Positions 1-9,261 of a DNA stretch of 64,000 nucleotides are shown here, piece by piece. Position numbers and translations under genes: made by a program. Position 1 is the first letter of the stretch, and each line of letters starts with the position of its first letter. This stretch comes from Stenotrophomonas maltophilia (lineage in GTDB: Bacteria; Pseudomonadota; Gammaproteobacteria; Xanthomonadales; Xanthomonadaceae), in assembly GCF_023518235.1 (NCBI RefSeq), contig NZ_CP090423.1:3427001-3491000 (forward strand), in the 5' to 3' direction. Under the pieces are notes generated by a model that saw only the letters and a program-made list of their open reading frames with translations, was not told the DNA's origin and did no database searches.

Positions 1-219
1 CCGGACGAGGTCTACGAACAGTGCGACTCCAACCATGTGTTCGAGCAGCTGTCCGAGCGCATCGATGGCCTGGGCGAGATCTGCAGCTGGTGGCAGGGCC
101 CGAGCGAGACCGCGCTGTACATGTATGGCCAGTCGTTCGAGGCGATGCGTGAGGCCATCGCCGAGTTCGTGGCCAGCTACCCGCTGTGCCAGAACGCACG
201 CGTGGTGCAGATCGCCTGA
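1..219 (+). CDS. C-terminal part of an unrecognised protein
   Basis: The reading frame is open from the first base of the window and ends at a TGA at 217-219, so the 5' end lies outside. The visible 72 residues are acidic and rich in Trp, Tyr and Cys, ending NARVVQIA. The codons have the GC-rich third positions of the neighbouring genes. I see no motif that assigns a family. A GTG at 37 could start a 60-residue protein, but the frame continues upstream without a stop, so a longer gene is more likely. It is followed by an inverted-repeat element that may act as its 3' boundary. Confidence 0.55.
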   Translation, partial: PDEVYEQCDSNHVFEQLSERIDGLGEICSWWQGPSETALYMYGQSFEAMREAIAEFVASYPLCQNARVVQIA

Positions 220-232
220 GGGCAGGCCTGAT

Positions 233-298
233 GTAGAGCCGAGCCCATGCTCGGCTGCTTTTCCCGCCAGAAGCAGCCGAGCGTGGGCTCGGCTCTAC
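233..298. repeat. SMAG/REP-type inverted pair
   Basis: Two stem-loops in opposite orientation, the outer ends reading GTAGAGCCGAGC and GCTCGGCTCTAC. The pair can fold on itself as one long hairpin. It sits between the stop of the first gene and the universal stress gene. GTAG-bounded palindromes of this type are the SMAG repeats of S. maltophilia. Confidence 0.85.
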
Positions 299-390
299 AG
301 GCGCCGGATTGATCCTGCTCAAGGCGCGGCCTGCACATCGGGTGTGCAATGGTGGCGTTTCCATTTGGCTGATCGCGACGGAGCCCCATC

Positions 391-837
391 ATGTACAAGC
401 GCATCCTGATTGCCACCGACGGGTCCGAGCTGGCCGACAAGGGCCTGGCCAAGGGTCTGGAGCTGGCCAAGGACCTCAACGCCGAGGTCGATATCGTGAC
501 TGTTTCCGAGCCGTGGGCCGTCGGCATGTACGACGCCATGGGCTGGAGCGTGGGCTACATGAACAGCCCCGAGTACAAGGCCGACCGCGAGGAAGGCGCG
601 CAGAAGGTGCTGCAGCCGGCGCTGGCCAAGGCCGCCGAGCAGGGCATTACCGCCAACCCGGTGCATGTGCTGGACCGCTATGCGGCCGACGGCATCATCG
701 AGACCGCCGGCGAGCGCAACAGCGACCTGATCGTGATGACCTCGCACGGCCGCCGTGGCGTGACCCGCGTGCTGCTGGGCAGCCAGACCGCCGAAGTGCT
801 GGCACGCAGCACCCTGCCGGTGCTGGTGATCCGCTGA
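391..837 (+). CDS. universal stress protein, UspA family
   Basis: This 148-residue protein is a single-domain UspA-fold protein. It starts with the typical strand MYKRILIATDGSE and ends with the ATP-binding signature SHGRRG followed by LLGSQTAEVL and the closing strand LPVLVIR. Family members bind ATP and act in tolerance of starvation, low oxygen and other stresses in the cytoplasm; the partner here is unknown. The length matches single-domain Usp proteins. A strong Rho-independent terminator follows 40 bp after the stop, so it is likely transcribed alone. Confidence 0.93.
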   Translation: MYKRILIATDGSELADKGLAKGLELAKDLNAEVDIVTVSEPWAVGMYDAMGWSVGYMNSPEYKADREEGAQKVLQPALAKAAEQGITANPVHVLDRYAADGIIETAGERNSDLIVMTSHGRRGVTRVLLGSQTAEVLARSTLPVLVIR

Positions 838-878
838 TCCACACCCGATGATTCAAGCGTTCCCGGGGAGGGGACCTG

Positions 879-915
879 ACGCCGGTGCGCAGGATGCGCG
901 CCGGCGTTGTTTTCT
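879..915 (+). terminator. Rho-independent terminator of the usp gene
   Basis: A GC-rich 12-bp hairpin (ACGCCGGTGCGC paired with GCGCGCCGGCGT, one G-U pair) is followed by TTGTTTTCT on the plus strand. It lies 42 bp after the universal stress stop codon. Confidence 0.85.
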
Positions 916-942
916 GTGGGGGCCGTGCCGATTGCCATGATG

Positions 943-981
943 GGGGTCAGAGCCCTTTCCTGCGGAAAGGGATCCGGCCCC
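943..981. repeat. GGGGTCAGA-type palindrome
   Basis: An imperfect palindrome opening GGGGTCAGAGCCCTTTCC and closing GGAAAGGGATCCGGCCCC around a 3-base loop. It is one of five related palindromes in the window. They lack the GTAG ends of the SMAG family. This copy lies between two convergent genes. Confidence 0.75.
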
Positions 982-988
982 GGTCACC

Positions 989-1273
989 TCACCAGCTGTA
1001 CAGCTTCCAGTACACCGGCGACACGCCGTCCTTGTCGTTGTCGAAGCGGCCGTCGCCGTTCTTGTCGTACATGTAGAACGGCGCGCCACGCGCCGGGGTC
1101 ACCTTGACCATGCGCAGCTGGCCGGACACCCGGTATTCCTCGATGGTGTCACCGTTGTCCATGGTGCGCTTGGAAACATCGGCACCCTTCACGTCCACCG
1201 GGGGAGCCCCGGCGCCACCCATGCTGGCGCAGCCGGCCAGCAGGAGCAGGGAGGCCAGCATCAGAGTCTTCAT
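989..1273 (-). CDS. DUF2782-type lipoprotein
   Basis: A 94-residue protein with a lipoprotein signal peptide: Met-Lys, a hydrophobic stretch, then the lipobox LLAGC with the modified cysteine at about residue 15. The mature part contains SKRTMDNGDTIEEYRVSGQL and a C-terminal DKNGDGRFDNDKD segment that resembles an EF-hand-like acidic loop. Small DUF2782 proteins next to polA are common in gammaproteobacteria. The function is unknown. It is divergent from polA with about 100 bp between the start codons, so the two promoters share this gap. Confidence 0.8.
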   Translation of the reverse strand: MKTLMLASLLLLAGCASMGGAGAPPVDVKGADVSKRTMDNGDTIEEYRVSGQLRMVKVTPARGAPFYMYDKNGDGRFDNDKDGVSPVYWKLYSW

Positions 1274-1372
1274 GGGTGGGGTTCCTTTGCCTGGAATGAG
1301 CTTGGATTATGCCCCATCGCCACGTCGGCGCCGTGTCGCCGCGATGCAGGCACGGGCGCGTAGAATCGACCC

Positions 1373-4147
1373 ATGAGCAGATTAGTCCTGATCGACGGGT
1401 CCAGTTACCTGTACCGCGCGTTCCACGCGCTGCCGCCCCTGTCCAATGCACAGGGTGAACCCACCGGCGCGCTGTTCGGCGTGGTCAACATGCTGCGTTC
1501 CACGCTGAAGGAACGTCCGGCCTACGTGGCGTTCGTGGTGGATGCGCCGGGCAAGACCTTCCGCGACGACCTGTACGAGCAGTACAAGGCCAACCGCCCG
1601 CCGATGCCCGACGAGCTGCGCAGCCAGGTCGAGCCGATGTGCCGCATCGTCGAGGCGCTGGGCATCAGCATCCTGCGCGTGCCCGGCGTGGAAGCCGACG
1701 ATGTGATCGGCACGCTGGCGCTGCAGGGCGTGGCGCAGGACTTGAAGGTGACCATCTCCACCGGCGACAAGGACTTCGCGCAGCTGGTGCGCCCGGGCAT
1801 CGAGCTGGTCAACACCATGACCGGCAGCCGCATGGATTCGGACGCGGCGGTGATGGACAAGTTCGGCGTGCGCGCCGACCAGATCATCGACCTGCTGGCG
1901 CTGATGGGCGACACCGTCGACAACGTGCCGGGCGTTGAGAAGTGCGGGCCGAAGACCGCGGCCAAGTGGCTGGCCGAGTATCAGCACCTGGACGGGGTGA
2001 TGGCCGCTGCGCCGACCATGAAGGGCAAGATCGGCGAGAACCTGCGCGCCGCGCTGGAGCGCCTGCCGCTGAACCGCGAGCTGGTGACCATCCGTACCGA
2101 TGTGGAGCTGGAGGCCAGCCCGACCACGCTGGCGCTGCGCGAGCAGGACGTGCCGGTGTTGACCGAGTTGTACGCACGCTACGGCTTCACCCAGGCACTG
2201 AAGGAACTGGGTGCGCCGCTGCCGGCACCGGCGGCGGCCAGCGAAGCCACGCCGAGCCTGCGCGGCACCGCCGCCGGCTTCGCCCGTGGCAGCGCCGAGG
2301 CCCCGGCGGCCGGTACGCTGGACCCGGCGCTGGCCGCACCGGGTGAGTACGAGACCGTGCTCACCGGCGAGCAGCTGCAGGCCTGGGTCGAGCGCCTGCA
2401 GCAGGCCGAGCTGATCAGCTTCGACACCGAGACCGACGCACTGGATGCGATGCGCGCGCGCCTGGTCGGCATCAGCCTGGCGGTCGAGCCGGGCAGGGCC
2501 GCCTACATTCCGGTCGGCCACGATTACCCCGGGGCGCCGGCGCAGCTGCCGATGCAGCAGGTGCTCGATGCCCTGCGCCCGGTGCTGCAGGACCCGGCGA
2601 AGAAGAAGCTGGGCCAGCACGGCAAGTACGACCTGCACGTGCTGCGCCGCCATGGCGTGGACGTACAGGGCTACCACGACGACACGATGCTGGAGAGCTT
2701 CGTGCTCAACTCCACCGCCACCCGCCACGACATGGATTCGCTGGCGCTGCGCTACCTGGGCTACAGCACCATCAAGTTCGAGGATGTGGCCGGCAAGGGC
2801 GCCAAGCAGATTCCGTTCTCGCAGGTGGGCATCGACGAAGCCAGCCGCTATGCGGCCGAAGACGCCGACATCACCCTGCGCCTGCACCGCGCGCTGCAGC
2901 CCCAGCTGCTGGCCGAGCCGGCGCTGGACAGCGTGTACCGCGACATCGAGATGCCGCTGGTGCCGGTGCTGACCACGATTGAAGCCAACGGCGTGCGGAT
3001 CGACACCGACGAGCTGCGCCGGCAGAGCCAGGACCTGTCATCGCGGATGCTGGCCGCGCAGCAGAAGGCCACCGAGCTGGCCGGGCGCAGCTTCAACCTG
3101 GATTCGCCCAAGCAGCTGCAGGCGGTGCTGTTCGACGAGCTGAAGCTGCCGGCGGTGGTGAAGACCCCGAAGGGCCAGCCCAGCACCAATGAAGAGGCGC
3201 TGGAGGCGATTGCCGACCAGCACGAACTGCCGCGGGTGATCCTGGACTACCGTGGCCTGGCCAAGCTGCGCAGCACCTATACCGACAAGCTGCCGGAGAT
3301 GGTCAACCCGGACACCGGCCGGGTGCATACCAGCTACCACCAGTCCGGTGCCGCCACCGGCCGCCTGTCCTCATCGGACCCGAACCTGCAGAACATCCCG
3401 ATCCGCACCGAAGATGGCCGCCGCATCCGCCGCGCGTTCATCGCACCAGAGGGCTTCCAGCTGCTGGCGGCCGACTATTCGCAGATCGAAGTGCGGATCA
3501 TGGCCCACCTCTCCGAGGACCCGGGTCTGGTGCGTGCCTTCGAGCAGGGCGCCGACGTGCACCGTGCCACCGCTGCCGAGGTGTTCGGGCGCACGCTGGA
3601 GGAGGTGACTCCGAACGAGCGCCGCGCCGCCAAGGCGATCAACTTCGGCCTGATGTACGGCATGAGCGCCTTCGGCCTGGCCCGCAACCTGGGCATCGAC
3701 CGTGGCCAGGCGCAGGACTATGTGGCGCTGTACTTCAGCCGCTACCCGGGCGTGCGCGACTTCATGGAGCGGATGCGCCAGCAGGCCCGCGACCAGGGCT
3801 ACGTGGAAACCCTGTTCGGCCGCCGCCTATACCTGAACGACATTCATGCCCGCAACCAGGGCCTGCGCGCCGGTGCCGAGCGTGCCGCGATCAATGCGCC
3901 GATGCAGGGCACCGCCGCCGACATCATCAAGCGAGCGATGGTGGACGTGGACCAATGGCTGCGTGACAGCGGCGCACCGGCGCGGATGATCCTGCAGGTG
4001 CACGACGAACTGGTGTTCGAAACCGAAAGTAGTTTCGTCGAAGACTTGCGTTTGCAGGTGGTGGAACGCATGTCGCAAGCGGCCCAATTGCGGGTGCCGC
4101 TGGTGGTCGATACCGGGATCGGCAACAACTGGGATGAAGCGCACTGA
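1373..4147 (+). CDS. polA: DNA polymerase I
   Basis: This 924-residue protein has all three activities of bacterial Pol I. Residues about 1-290 are the 5'-3' flap nuclease (start MSRLVLIDGSSYLYRAFHAL). Residues about 340-520 are the proofreading exonuclease, with FDTETD near 351, a KYDLHVL exo II segment and YAAEDAD, so proofreading looks intact. Residues about 560-924 are the family A polymerase, with TGRLSSSDPNLQNIP, motif A DYSQIE near 701, motif B around 750-770 and motif C VHDE near 878. It fills gaps in excision repair and removes Okazaki primers. The length is normal for the family. An sX13-like sRNA follows. Confidence 0.98.
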   Translation: MSRLVLIDGSSYLYRAFHALPPLSNAQGEPTGALFGVVNMLRSTLKERPAYVAFVVDAPGKTFRDDLYEQYKANRPPMPDELRSQVEPMCRIVEALGISILRVPGVEADDVIGTLALQGVAQDLKVTISTGDKDFAQLVRPGIELVNTMTGSRMDSDAAVMDKFGVRADQIIDLLALMGDTVDNVPGVEKCGPKTAAKWLAEYQHLDGVMAAAPTMKGKIGENLRAALERLPLNRELVTIRTDVELEASPTTLALREQDVPVLTELYARYGFTQALKELGAPLPAPAAASEATPSLRGTAAGFARGSAEAPAAGTLDPALAAPGEYETVLTGEQLQAWVERLQQAELISFDTETDALDAMRARLVGISLAVEPGRAAYIPVGHDYPGAPAQLPMQQVLDALRPVLQDPAKKKLGQHGKYDLHVLRRHGVDVQGYHDDTMLESFVLNSTATRHDMDSLALRYLGYSTIKFEDVAGKGAKQIPFSQVGIDEASRYAAEDADITLRLHRALQPQLLAEPALDSVYRDIEMPLVPVLTTIEANGVRIDTDELRRQSQDLSSRMLAAQQKATELAGRSFNLDSPKQLQAVLFDELKLPAVVKTPKGQPSTNEEALEAIADQHELPRVILDYRGLAKLRSTYTDKLPEMVNPDTGRVHTSYHQSGAATGRLSSSDPNLQNIPIRTEDGRRIRRAFIAPEGFQLLAADYSQIEVRIMAHLSEDPGLVRAFEQGADVHRATAAEVFGRTLEEVTPNERRAAKAINFGLMYGMSAFGLARNLGIDRGQAQDYVALYFSRYPGVRDFMERMRQQARDQGYVETLFGRRLYLNDIHARNQGLRAGAERAAINAPMQGTAADIIKRAMVDVDQWLRDSGAPARMILQVHDELVFETESSFVEDLRLQVVERMSQAAQLRVPLVVDTGIGNNWDEAH

Positions 4148-4186
4148 GGGCATTTCGGGCCGAAAACGTCGTGAATTTGTTCATAA

Positions 4187-4204
4187 GTCAGAGGTTTCTG
4201 ACTC
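4187..4204. other. short perfect inverted repeat after polA
   Basis: AGTCAGA and TCTGACT flank a 4-base loop in an AT-rich gap between polA and the sX13-like RNA. There is no T tract, so it is not a typical terminator. It may be a regulatory site of the sRNA promoter region or chance. Confidence 0.3.
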
Positions 4205-4278
4205 GACCATGAATGTCGCCCTGATTGACGTTCATTAAATTGGGCCCCTTCACGAACCGTTAGTGTTCGGAGTGCTTC

Positions 4279-4284
4279 TATAAC
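4279..4284 (+). promoter_or_regulatory. -10 element of the sX13-like sRNA
   Basis: TATAAC lies 7 bases before the predicted RNA start at about 4291. No good -35 hexamer is seen at 17 bases, so the promoter may need an activator or be weak in the -35. Confidence 0.45.
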
Positions 4285-4290
4285 TCCCGA

Positions 4291-4408
4291 CAGGCGCAAC
4301 GCCTGTTGTGGATCTCTCCCATCCCCTGGAGCAGATCTCGGAACGGGGACTCCTCCCCAAGTGCCCGTTCCCCGGCCCCGTTGACCTCCCCCTGGTCAGC
4401 GGGGCTTT
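4291..4408 (+). ncRNA. sX13: sX13-like small regulatory RNA
   Basis: The roughly 118-nt transcript is predicted from a -10 box and a Rho-independent terminator. It folds into consecutive hairpins: ACAGGCG/CGCCTGT (4290-4306), GATCTCTCC/GGAG-AGATC with loop CATCCCCT (4311-4337), GGAACGGG/CCCGTTCC with loop CCTCCCCA (4340-4371), and the terminator CCCCGTTGACC/GGTCAGCGGGG with loop TCCCCCT and a CTTTTT tail (4376-4410). The C-rich loops and the site directly downstream of polA match sX13 of Xanthomonas, a regulator of virulence and many mRNAs through G-rich target sites. The identification rests on location, size and loop chemistry, not on an alignment. Confidence 0.8.
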
Positions 4409-4437
4409 TTATTTGTGCCGCCGGAACCGCAGATGGA

Positions 4438-4474
4438 GTCAGATCCCTTTGCCCGGTGGGCAAAGGGATCTGAC
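4438..4474. repeat. GGGGTCAGA-type palindrome, perfect copy
   Basis: Perfect 17-bp arms (GTCAGATCCCTTTGCCC and its complement) around a 3-base loop, between the sRNA terminator and the DUF421 gene. It is the most symmetric member of the five-copy family. Confidence 0.8.
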
Positions 4475-4517
4475 CCCAGGTGCTAGGCTGGGCCACTGTC
4501 CAGCAGGGGAACCCGCA

Positions 4518-4997
4518 ATGCCCGATCTGTTCGCACTGGCGATGCCGTGGTGGGAATTCATCCTGCGCGCGGTGGTGGTGTATGTCGTGGTGCTGGGCAT
4601 GGTCCGGCTCAGCGGCAAGCGCCCGCTGGGGCAGATCACCCCGTTCGACGTGCTGCTGGTGGTGCTGCTGGGCAATGCGGTGCAGAACGCGCTGCTGGGC
4701 ACCGACACCTCGCTGGGCGGCGGCCTGCTGCTGGCGGCGACGCTGATCCTGCTCAACTACGGGGTGGGCTGGGTGAGCACCCGCAGCCGCCGTATCGAGC
4801 GCCTGGTCGAGGGCGAACCGGTGGTGATCGCGCGCGATGGGCGCCTGTTCGACGCCGTTCTGCGCCGTGAGCAGGTCACCCGTGCGGATTTCGAGGCCGC
4901 CATGCGCCAGCAGGGCTGCCTGGGCGTGGAGGATGTGGAGCTGGCCCTGCTGGAGATCAACGGGCACATCACCATCATCCCCCGGAAGAACACCTGA
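4518..4997 (+). CDS. DUF421 (YetF-like) membrane protein
   Basis: A 159-residue protein with about three hydrophobic segments in the first 95 residues (WWEFILRAVVVYVVVLGMV, then VLLVVLLGNAVQNALL and LLLAATLILLNYGVG). A small cytoplasmic domain follows, containing EGEPVVIARDGRLF and the conserved region GVEDVELALLEINGHITII. This is the DUF421 architecture of YetF/YdfS-type proteins of unknown function. The ATG at 4518 has AGGGGAA upstream and is preferred over upstream in-frame codons that overlap the sRNA terminator. It stands alone between two repeat elements. Confidence 0.85.
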   Translation: MPDLFALAMPWWEFILRAVVVYVVVLGMVRLSGKRPLGQITPFDVLLVVLLGNAVQNALLGTDTSLGGGLLLAATLILLNYGVGWVSTRSRRIERLVEGEPVVIARDGRLFDAVLRREQVTRADFEAAMRQQGCLGVEDVELALLEINGHITIIPRKNT

Positions 4998-5001
4998 CCT
5001 T

Positions 5002-5029
5002 GTAGAGCCGAGCGCGGGCTCGGCGCTAC
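5002..5029. repeat. SMAG/REP-type stem-loop
   Basis: A single GTAGAGCCGAGC...GCTCGGCGCTAC palindrome between the convergent DUF421 gene and the first cysteine-rich paralog. Confidence 0.8.
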
Positions 5030-5041
5030 AGGTGCCTGGCC

Positions 5042-6562
5042 TCAGGGCGTGGCTGCGGCCTTCAGCGCCGGCCAGTTGCGCGTGGCGTCCACGTCGCAGG
5101 CCACATGGGTGCCCTTGCCGTCTTTGGCGCACAGTGCCGCCATGGCCTGCGGAATCTTCGGGTCCGCTGTCTTCGCGTACACCTCTGCCATGGCCAGGCA
5201 GCCTTCGCGGACGCCGGCGCTGCACAGCGTCTCGAAATAGGGCAGCGACGCGGCCCACTTTTCTGCCTTGTACCGTGCTTCGCCGGCAACCTTGCAGCCC
5301 AGCAGCTTGCCGTCGCTGCAGCAGGCCTCGGCACCGTTCCTGCGGCCGACGGTCGGGCAGTCCAGCGGCATGGGGATCTCCACGAATGCCAGCGGCGGCG
5401 TGCAGCTGCCATCAGCGGCGGCCGGCTTGCGCACGAAGTAGGCATAGCGGTGGTCGCGGTCGATTCCGGCAAGGTTGCCGTTGGCCAACGGCTGCAGTAC
5501 GAAATCGCTGCCGACGTCACGGCGGATGTGGATCTGCCCGTCCTGCAGGCGCGCGCGCAGGCGGGTATCCAGCCCGGGCACCTCGACCAGCCCAGTGTCG
5601 ACAAAGCGCAACTCCGACAGCAGGCCGCTTGTGGCCTCATAGCGGCCGCACGGCAATGCGCTGGCAGGCACCGCCGCCAGCGATGCCGCGCCCAGCCCGG
5701 ACAGCGGCGCCAGCGCCTTGGCCGGAGTGCAGGCATACGCTTCGGCGCGCTGCGCACAGGAGCGCTGCAATGCGTCCAGCGACGGCTGCAGGCGTCCGCC
5801 GGTCCACAGGGCATCGGCCACCTTGTCGCAGAACGTCTCGCCCTGCTGCTGCCGGCACAGGGCGGTCAGCTCATCCAGCTGCGCGGCCGTCAGCGGCGCC
5901 CTGCGCGACTTGTCCAGGCCCATGATCGAGCGCCCGATCAACTCGCCGGCCATGACCTTGACCATGGCCATGCAGCTGTCCGCCTCGTAGGCCGGTGATT
6001 CTTCGCGGCACATGTCGGGCATTACCGGTTCGGTGCCGGTCAGCTGCGGGCGCTCGCGGTCGGCCTCCATCTGGTAGTGGTCATACAGGGTGTTGCAGGC
6101 GACCTCGATGCCCTCGCTGCACCATGCGTGCAGCTGCGCCGGCTCGGCGCGGGGCAGGGCTTCCAGACAATCGCTGGTGTTGGCCTTGCAGCTGCCTTCC
6201 ACCATGTCCGGCACCGGTTTGCAGGCTGCGGCGCGTTCCAGGTGGAAATCGTGGTAACCGCCGGTGATGGTGCGGTCGTCGTCGCTGAACTCGCGGTTCT
6301 CCAGCGCGCCAGTGGAGAGGTTTCCCATCGCCAGAATGTTGTCCTGGCGCGCCAACCGAAGCTGCTCGGTGGCCTGGTAGGGGCCGGCAATGAAGCCGTG
6401 TGCTTCGCTCACGATGGTCAGCGTGGCATGGCCATCGTCCTGCGTGTAGGTGCCGCAGGCCATCGACTGCGCGGCGGCCGGCAGGCTGGCCGAGGCCAGT
6501 GCGAGCAACAGCAGGGCGCGCCAGCCCGCAGCGCGGGGGCGAAGAGATACCGCAGGGAACAT
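5042..6562 (-). CDS. secreted cysteine-rich protein, paralog A
   Basis: A 506-residue protein with a Sec signal peptide (ALLLLALASASLPAAAQS, cleavage near residue 32). I do not recognise a named family. The mature protein has an N-terminal strand-rich module opening MACGTYTQDDGHATL, and a helical middle with many Cys pairs in Sel1-like spacing. A second CGRY module follows (CGRYEATSGLLSELRF, about residue 310), then another Cys-rich helical tail ending HVACDVDATRNWPAL. The two paralogs at 7.6-10.3 kb share this order. The ATG at 6562 has an AAGGA site upstream. It is likely exported to the periplasm and disulfide-bonded. It may be the last gene of a co-oriented run. Confidence 0.75.
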   Translation of the reverse strand: MFPAVSLRPRAAGWRALLLLALASASLPAAAQSMACGTYTQDDGHATLTIVSEAHGFIAGPYQATEQLRLARQDNILAMGNLSTGALENREFSDDDRTITGGYHDFHLERAAACKPVPDMVEGSCKANTSDCLEALPRAEPAQLHAWCSEGIEVACNTLYDHYQMEADRERPQLTGTEPVMPDMCREESPAYEADSCMAMVKVMAGELIGRSIMGLDKSRRAPLTAAQLDELTALCRQQQGETFCDKVADALWTGGRLQPSLDALQRSCAQRAEAYACTPAKALAPLSGLGAASLAAVPASALPCGRYEATSGLLSELRFVDTGLVEVPGLDTRLRARLQDGQIHIRRDVGSDFVLQPLANGNLAGIDRDHRYAYFVRKPAAADGSCTPPLAFVEIPMPLDCPTVGRRNGAEACCSDGKLLGCKVAGEARYKAEKWAASLPYFETLCSAGVREGCLAMAEVYAKTADPKIPQAMAALCAKDGKGTHVACDVDATRNWPALKAAATP

Positions 6563-6659
6563 CGGTTCGTCCTTGAAGGAAGTGGAACGGGGGGCCGTAC
6601 GGCGCACAGCGCAGCGCAGGCGGGGAAGGGCACCACGCGTCAGGCGTGGCGCCGGAAGC

Positions 6660-7610
<951 letters not shown>

Positions 7611-9224
7611 TCAGCGCTTGTGGTTGGAGGTGCGTGGCGCCGGGGCCTCATCCAGGGCAGCCTCCTGCATCGCCTTCTGCAGGGCGCGGCCCAGCTCCAG
7701 TGCGCTCCAGTTGCCGGTCTCCAGCACGTCGCAGGCCACATGGCGCCCGCTGCCGTCGGCTTCGCACAGCTGCTCCAGTGTGGCATGCGCATCCACCTGG
7801 GCACTGTGTTCGTGGGCGCTCACCAGGTTCTCGCACCCCTCGCGCACGCCGGCGCGGCATACCGTCACGTAGTGGTCGGCCGCCTGCTGCCACTTCCCGG
7901 ACATCGCCAATCGATTGCCAAGCACATTGCAGCCCTGCAGCCTGCCCTGCGCGCAGCAGAGCTCGGCACCGCCGTCGGCCCGTGCCTGCGGGCAGTCCTG
8001 CGGCAGTGGCAGCACCGTGTACTGCTTCGGCGCGCTGCAACTGGCCGGGCCCTCGCCGGTGCTGCTGAACACCTGGTAGCGGGTCCATGTATCCATGCCC
8101 AGGAGCTGCCCGCCCGGCAGCAGGCGCAGCACGAAGTCGCCGCCCTTGTCATGACGGATGCGGATGTCGCCGTCTTCAACACGGGCGCGCAGCTGGTTGT
8201 TCCAGCCGACGCCGACCAGGCCGGCATCGCCGAATTCCAGCGTGTCCATCAGGCCGCCATCGGCATGGAAGCTGCCGCAGGGCAGCGCGACCGCCGGTTG
8301 TGGTTGCAGCGAAGGGCCCAGTGCCTGCAGCGCCGGCAGATGCACACAGGCGGCGCCTTCACCGCCTGTTGCGCAGGACAGCGCCAGTGCCTGCACCGCC
8401 TGCAGGTGGTCGCCCGATTCCCAGGCCAGCTCGGCCACACGTGCGCAGAAGCGCTCATGCGGAACCTGCTGGCACAACTGCAGTAGCTGCTGACGCTGCC
8501 CGGACGGAATCACGATCGGCGCGGATGGGGCTGCCAGCGACATGATCGCTTCGTCCAGCATCGCGCTCATTGCGGCCTTGATCGGCTGCTCCTGCAACGC
8601 CGGATCTGCTTCCAGCGCTGCTGCACAGTCAGGCGTCTGGTCCTGGAAGCCCCCCTCGCGGCACGGGGCCGGCAGCTCGATGCCGGCCAGGGCGGCATCG
8701 AGGAGCGCCTTATGCGCCGCAGCGTCCGGAACGGCCGAAGGTGTGGCGTCTTCGCGCCAACGCTCGGCCAGCTGCAGGCACATGCCGGGTACGCCTTCGC
8801 GGCAGGCCGCTTCCAGCGCGATCGGCGTCGCGTCGCGGCGATTGTCCAGGCAGGCTGCCGCATCGGCCAGGCAGCTGCCCGCTGCCGGCGTAGCCGCAGC
8901 GGCGCACGTTGCCGGCGCCTGCAGGGTGTAGCGTGTGCCATCCACCTTGACGCTGCGGCCACGATCACGCACCTGCAGTTCGCTGGGCAGGCCGTACTCG
9001 AGGTTCACCAGCTGCAGCTTTGCCTCGATCTACTGGAAAACGACGGGCGATGGCGCGCTGCCGTAGTGCTTCTGCTCGCCCCGGTTGGGCGAAATGACGC
9101 GCAGCGTGGTGCTGCCTTCATCGGCCTTGAACAGGCCGCACTGGGGTGATTGGGCAGCGGCCAGAGGCGTGGCCAGCAGCAACGCCCAGGCCAGCCAGCG
9201 GTGGCGCGATCGCAGTAAGCGCAT
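7611..9224 (-). pseudogene. secreted cysteine-rich protein, paralog B, interrupted by an amber codon
   Basis: The ATG at 9224 opens a 64-residue frame with a signal peptide (LAWALLLATPLAAAQS) and the family start CGLFKADEGSTTL. A TAG at 9030-9032 stops it. The same frame stays open afterwards to 7611, and the sequence after the stop continues the family pattern (IEAKLQLVNLEYGLPSE, then Cys pairs, CGSFHADGGLMDTLEF, and a tail ending HVACDVLETGNWSALEL). One base change (CAG to TAG) explains it. The full frame would encode 537 residues. A downstream GTG at 9008 lacks a signal peptide, so the downstream part alone would not be exported. A sequencing error, a recent nonsense mutation or suppression are all possible. 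Confidence 0.7.
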
Positions 9225-9261
9225 GTCGTCTCCTTGACGATCGAACAGGAAGCTCCAGGCG

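Noticed and set aside
1382..2887. A 501-codon frame opposite polA, and similar long antisense frames across the window
   Set aside because: They mirror strongly expressed real genes, have low-complexity His/Arg/Gln-rich translations and arise from high GC3.
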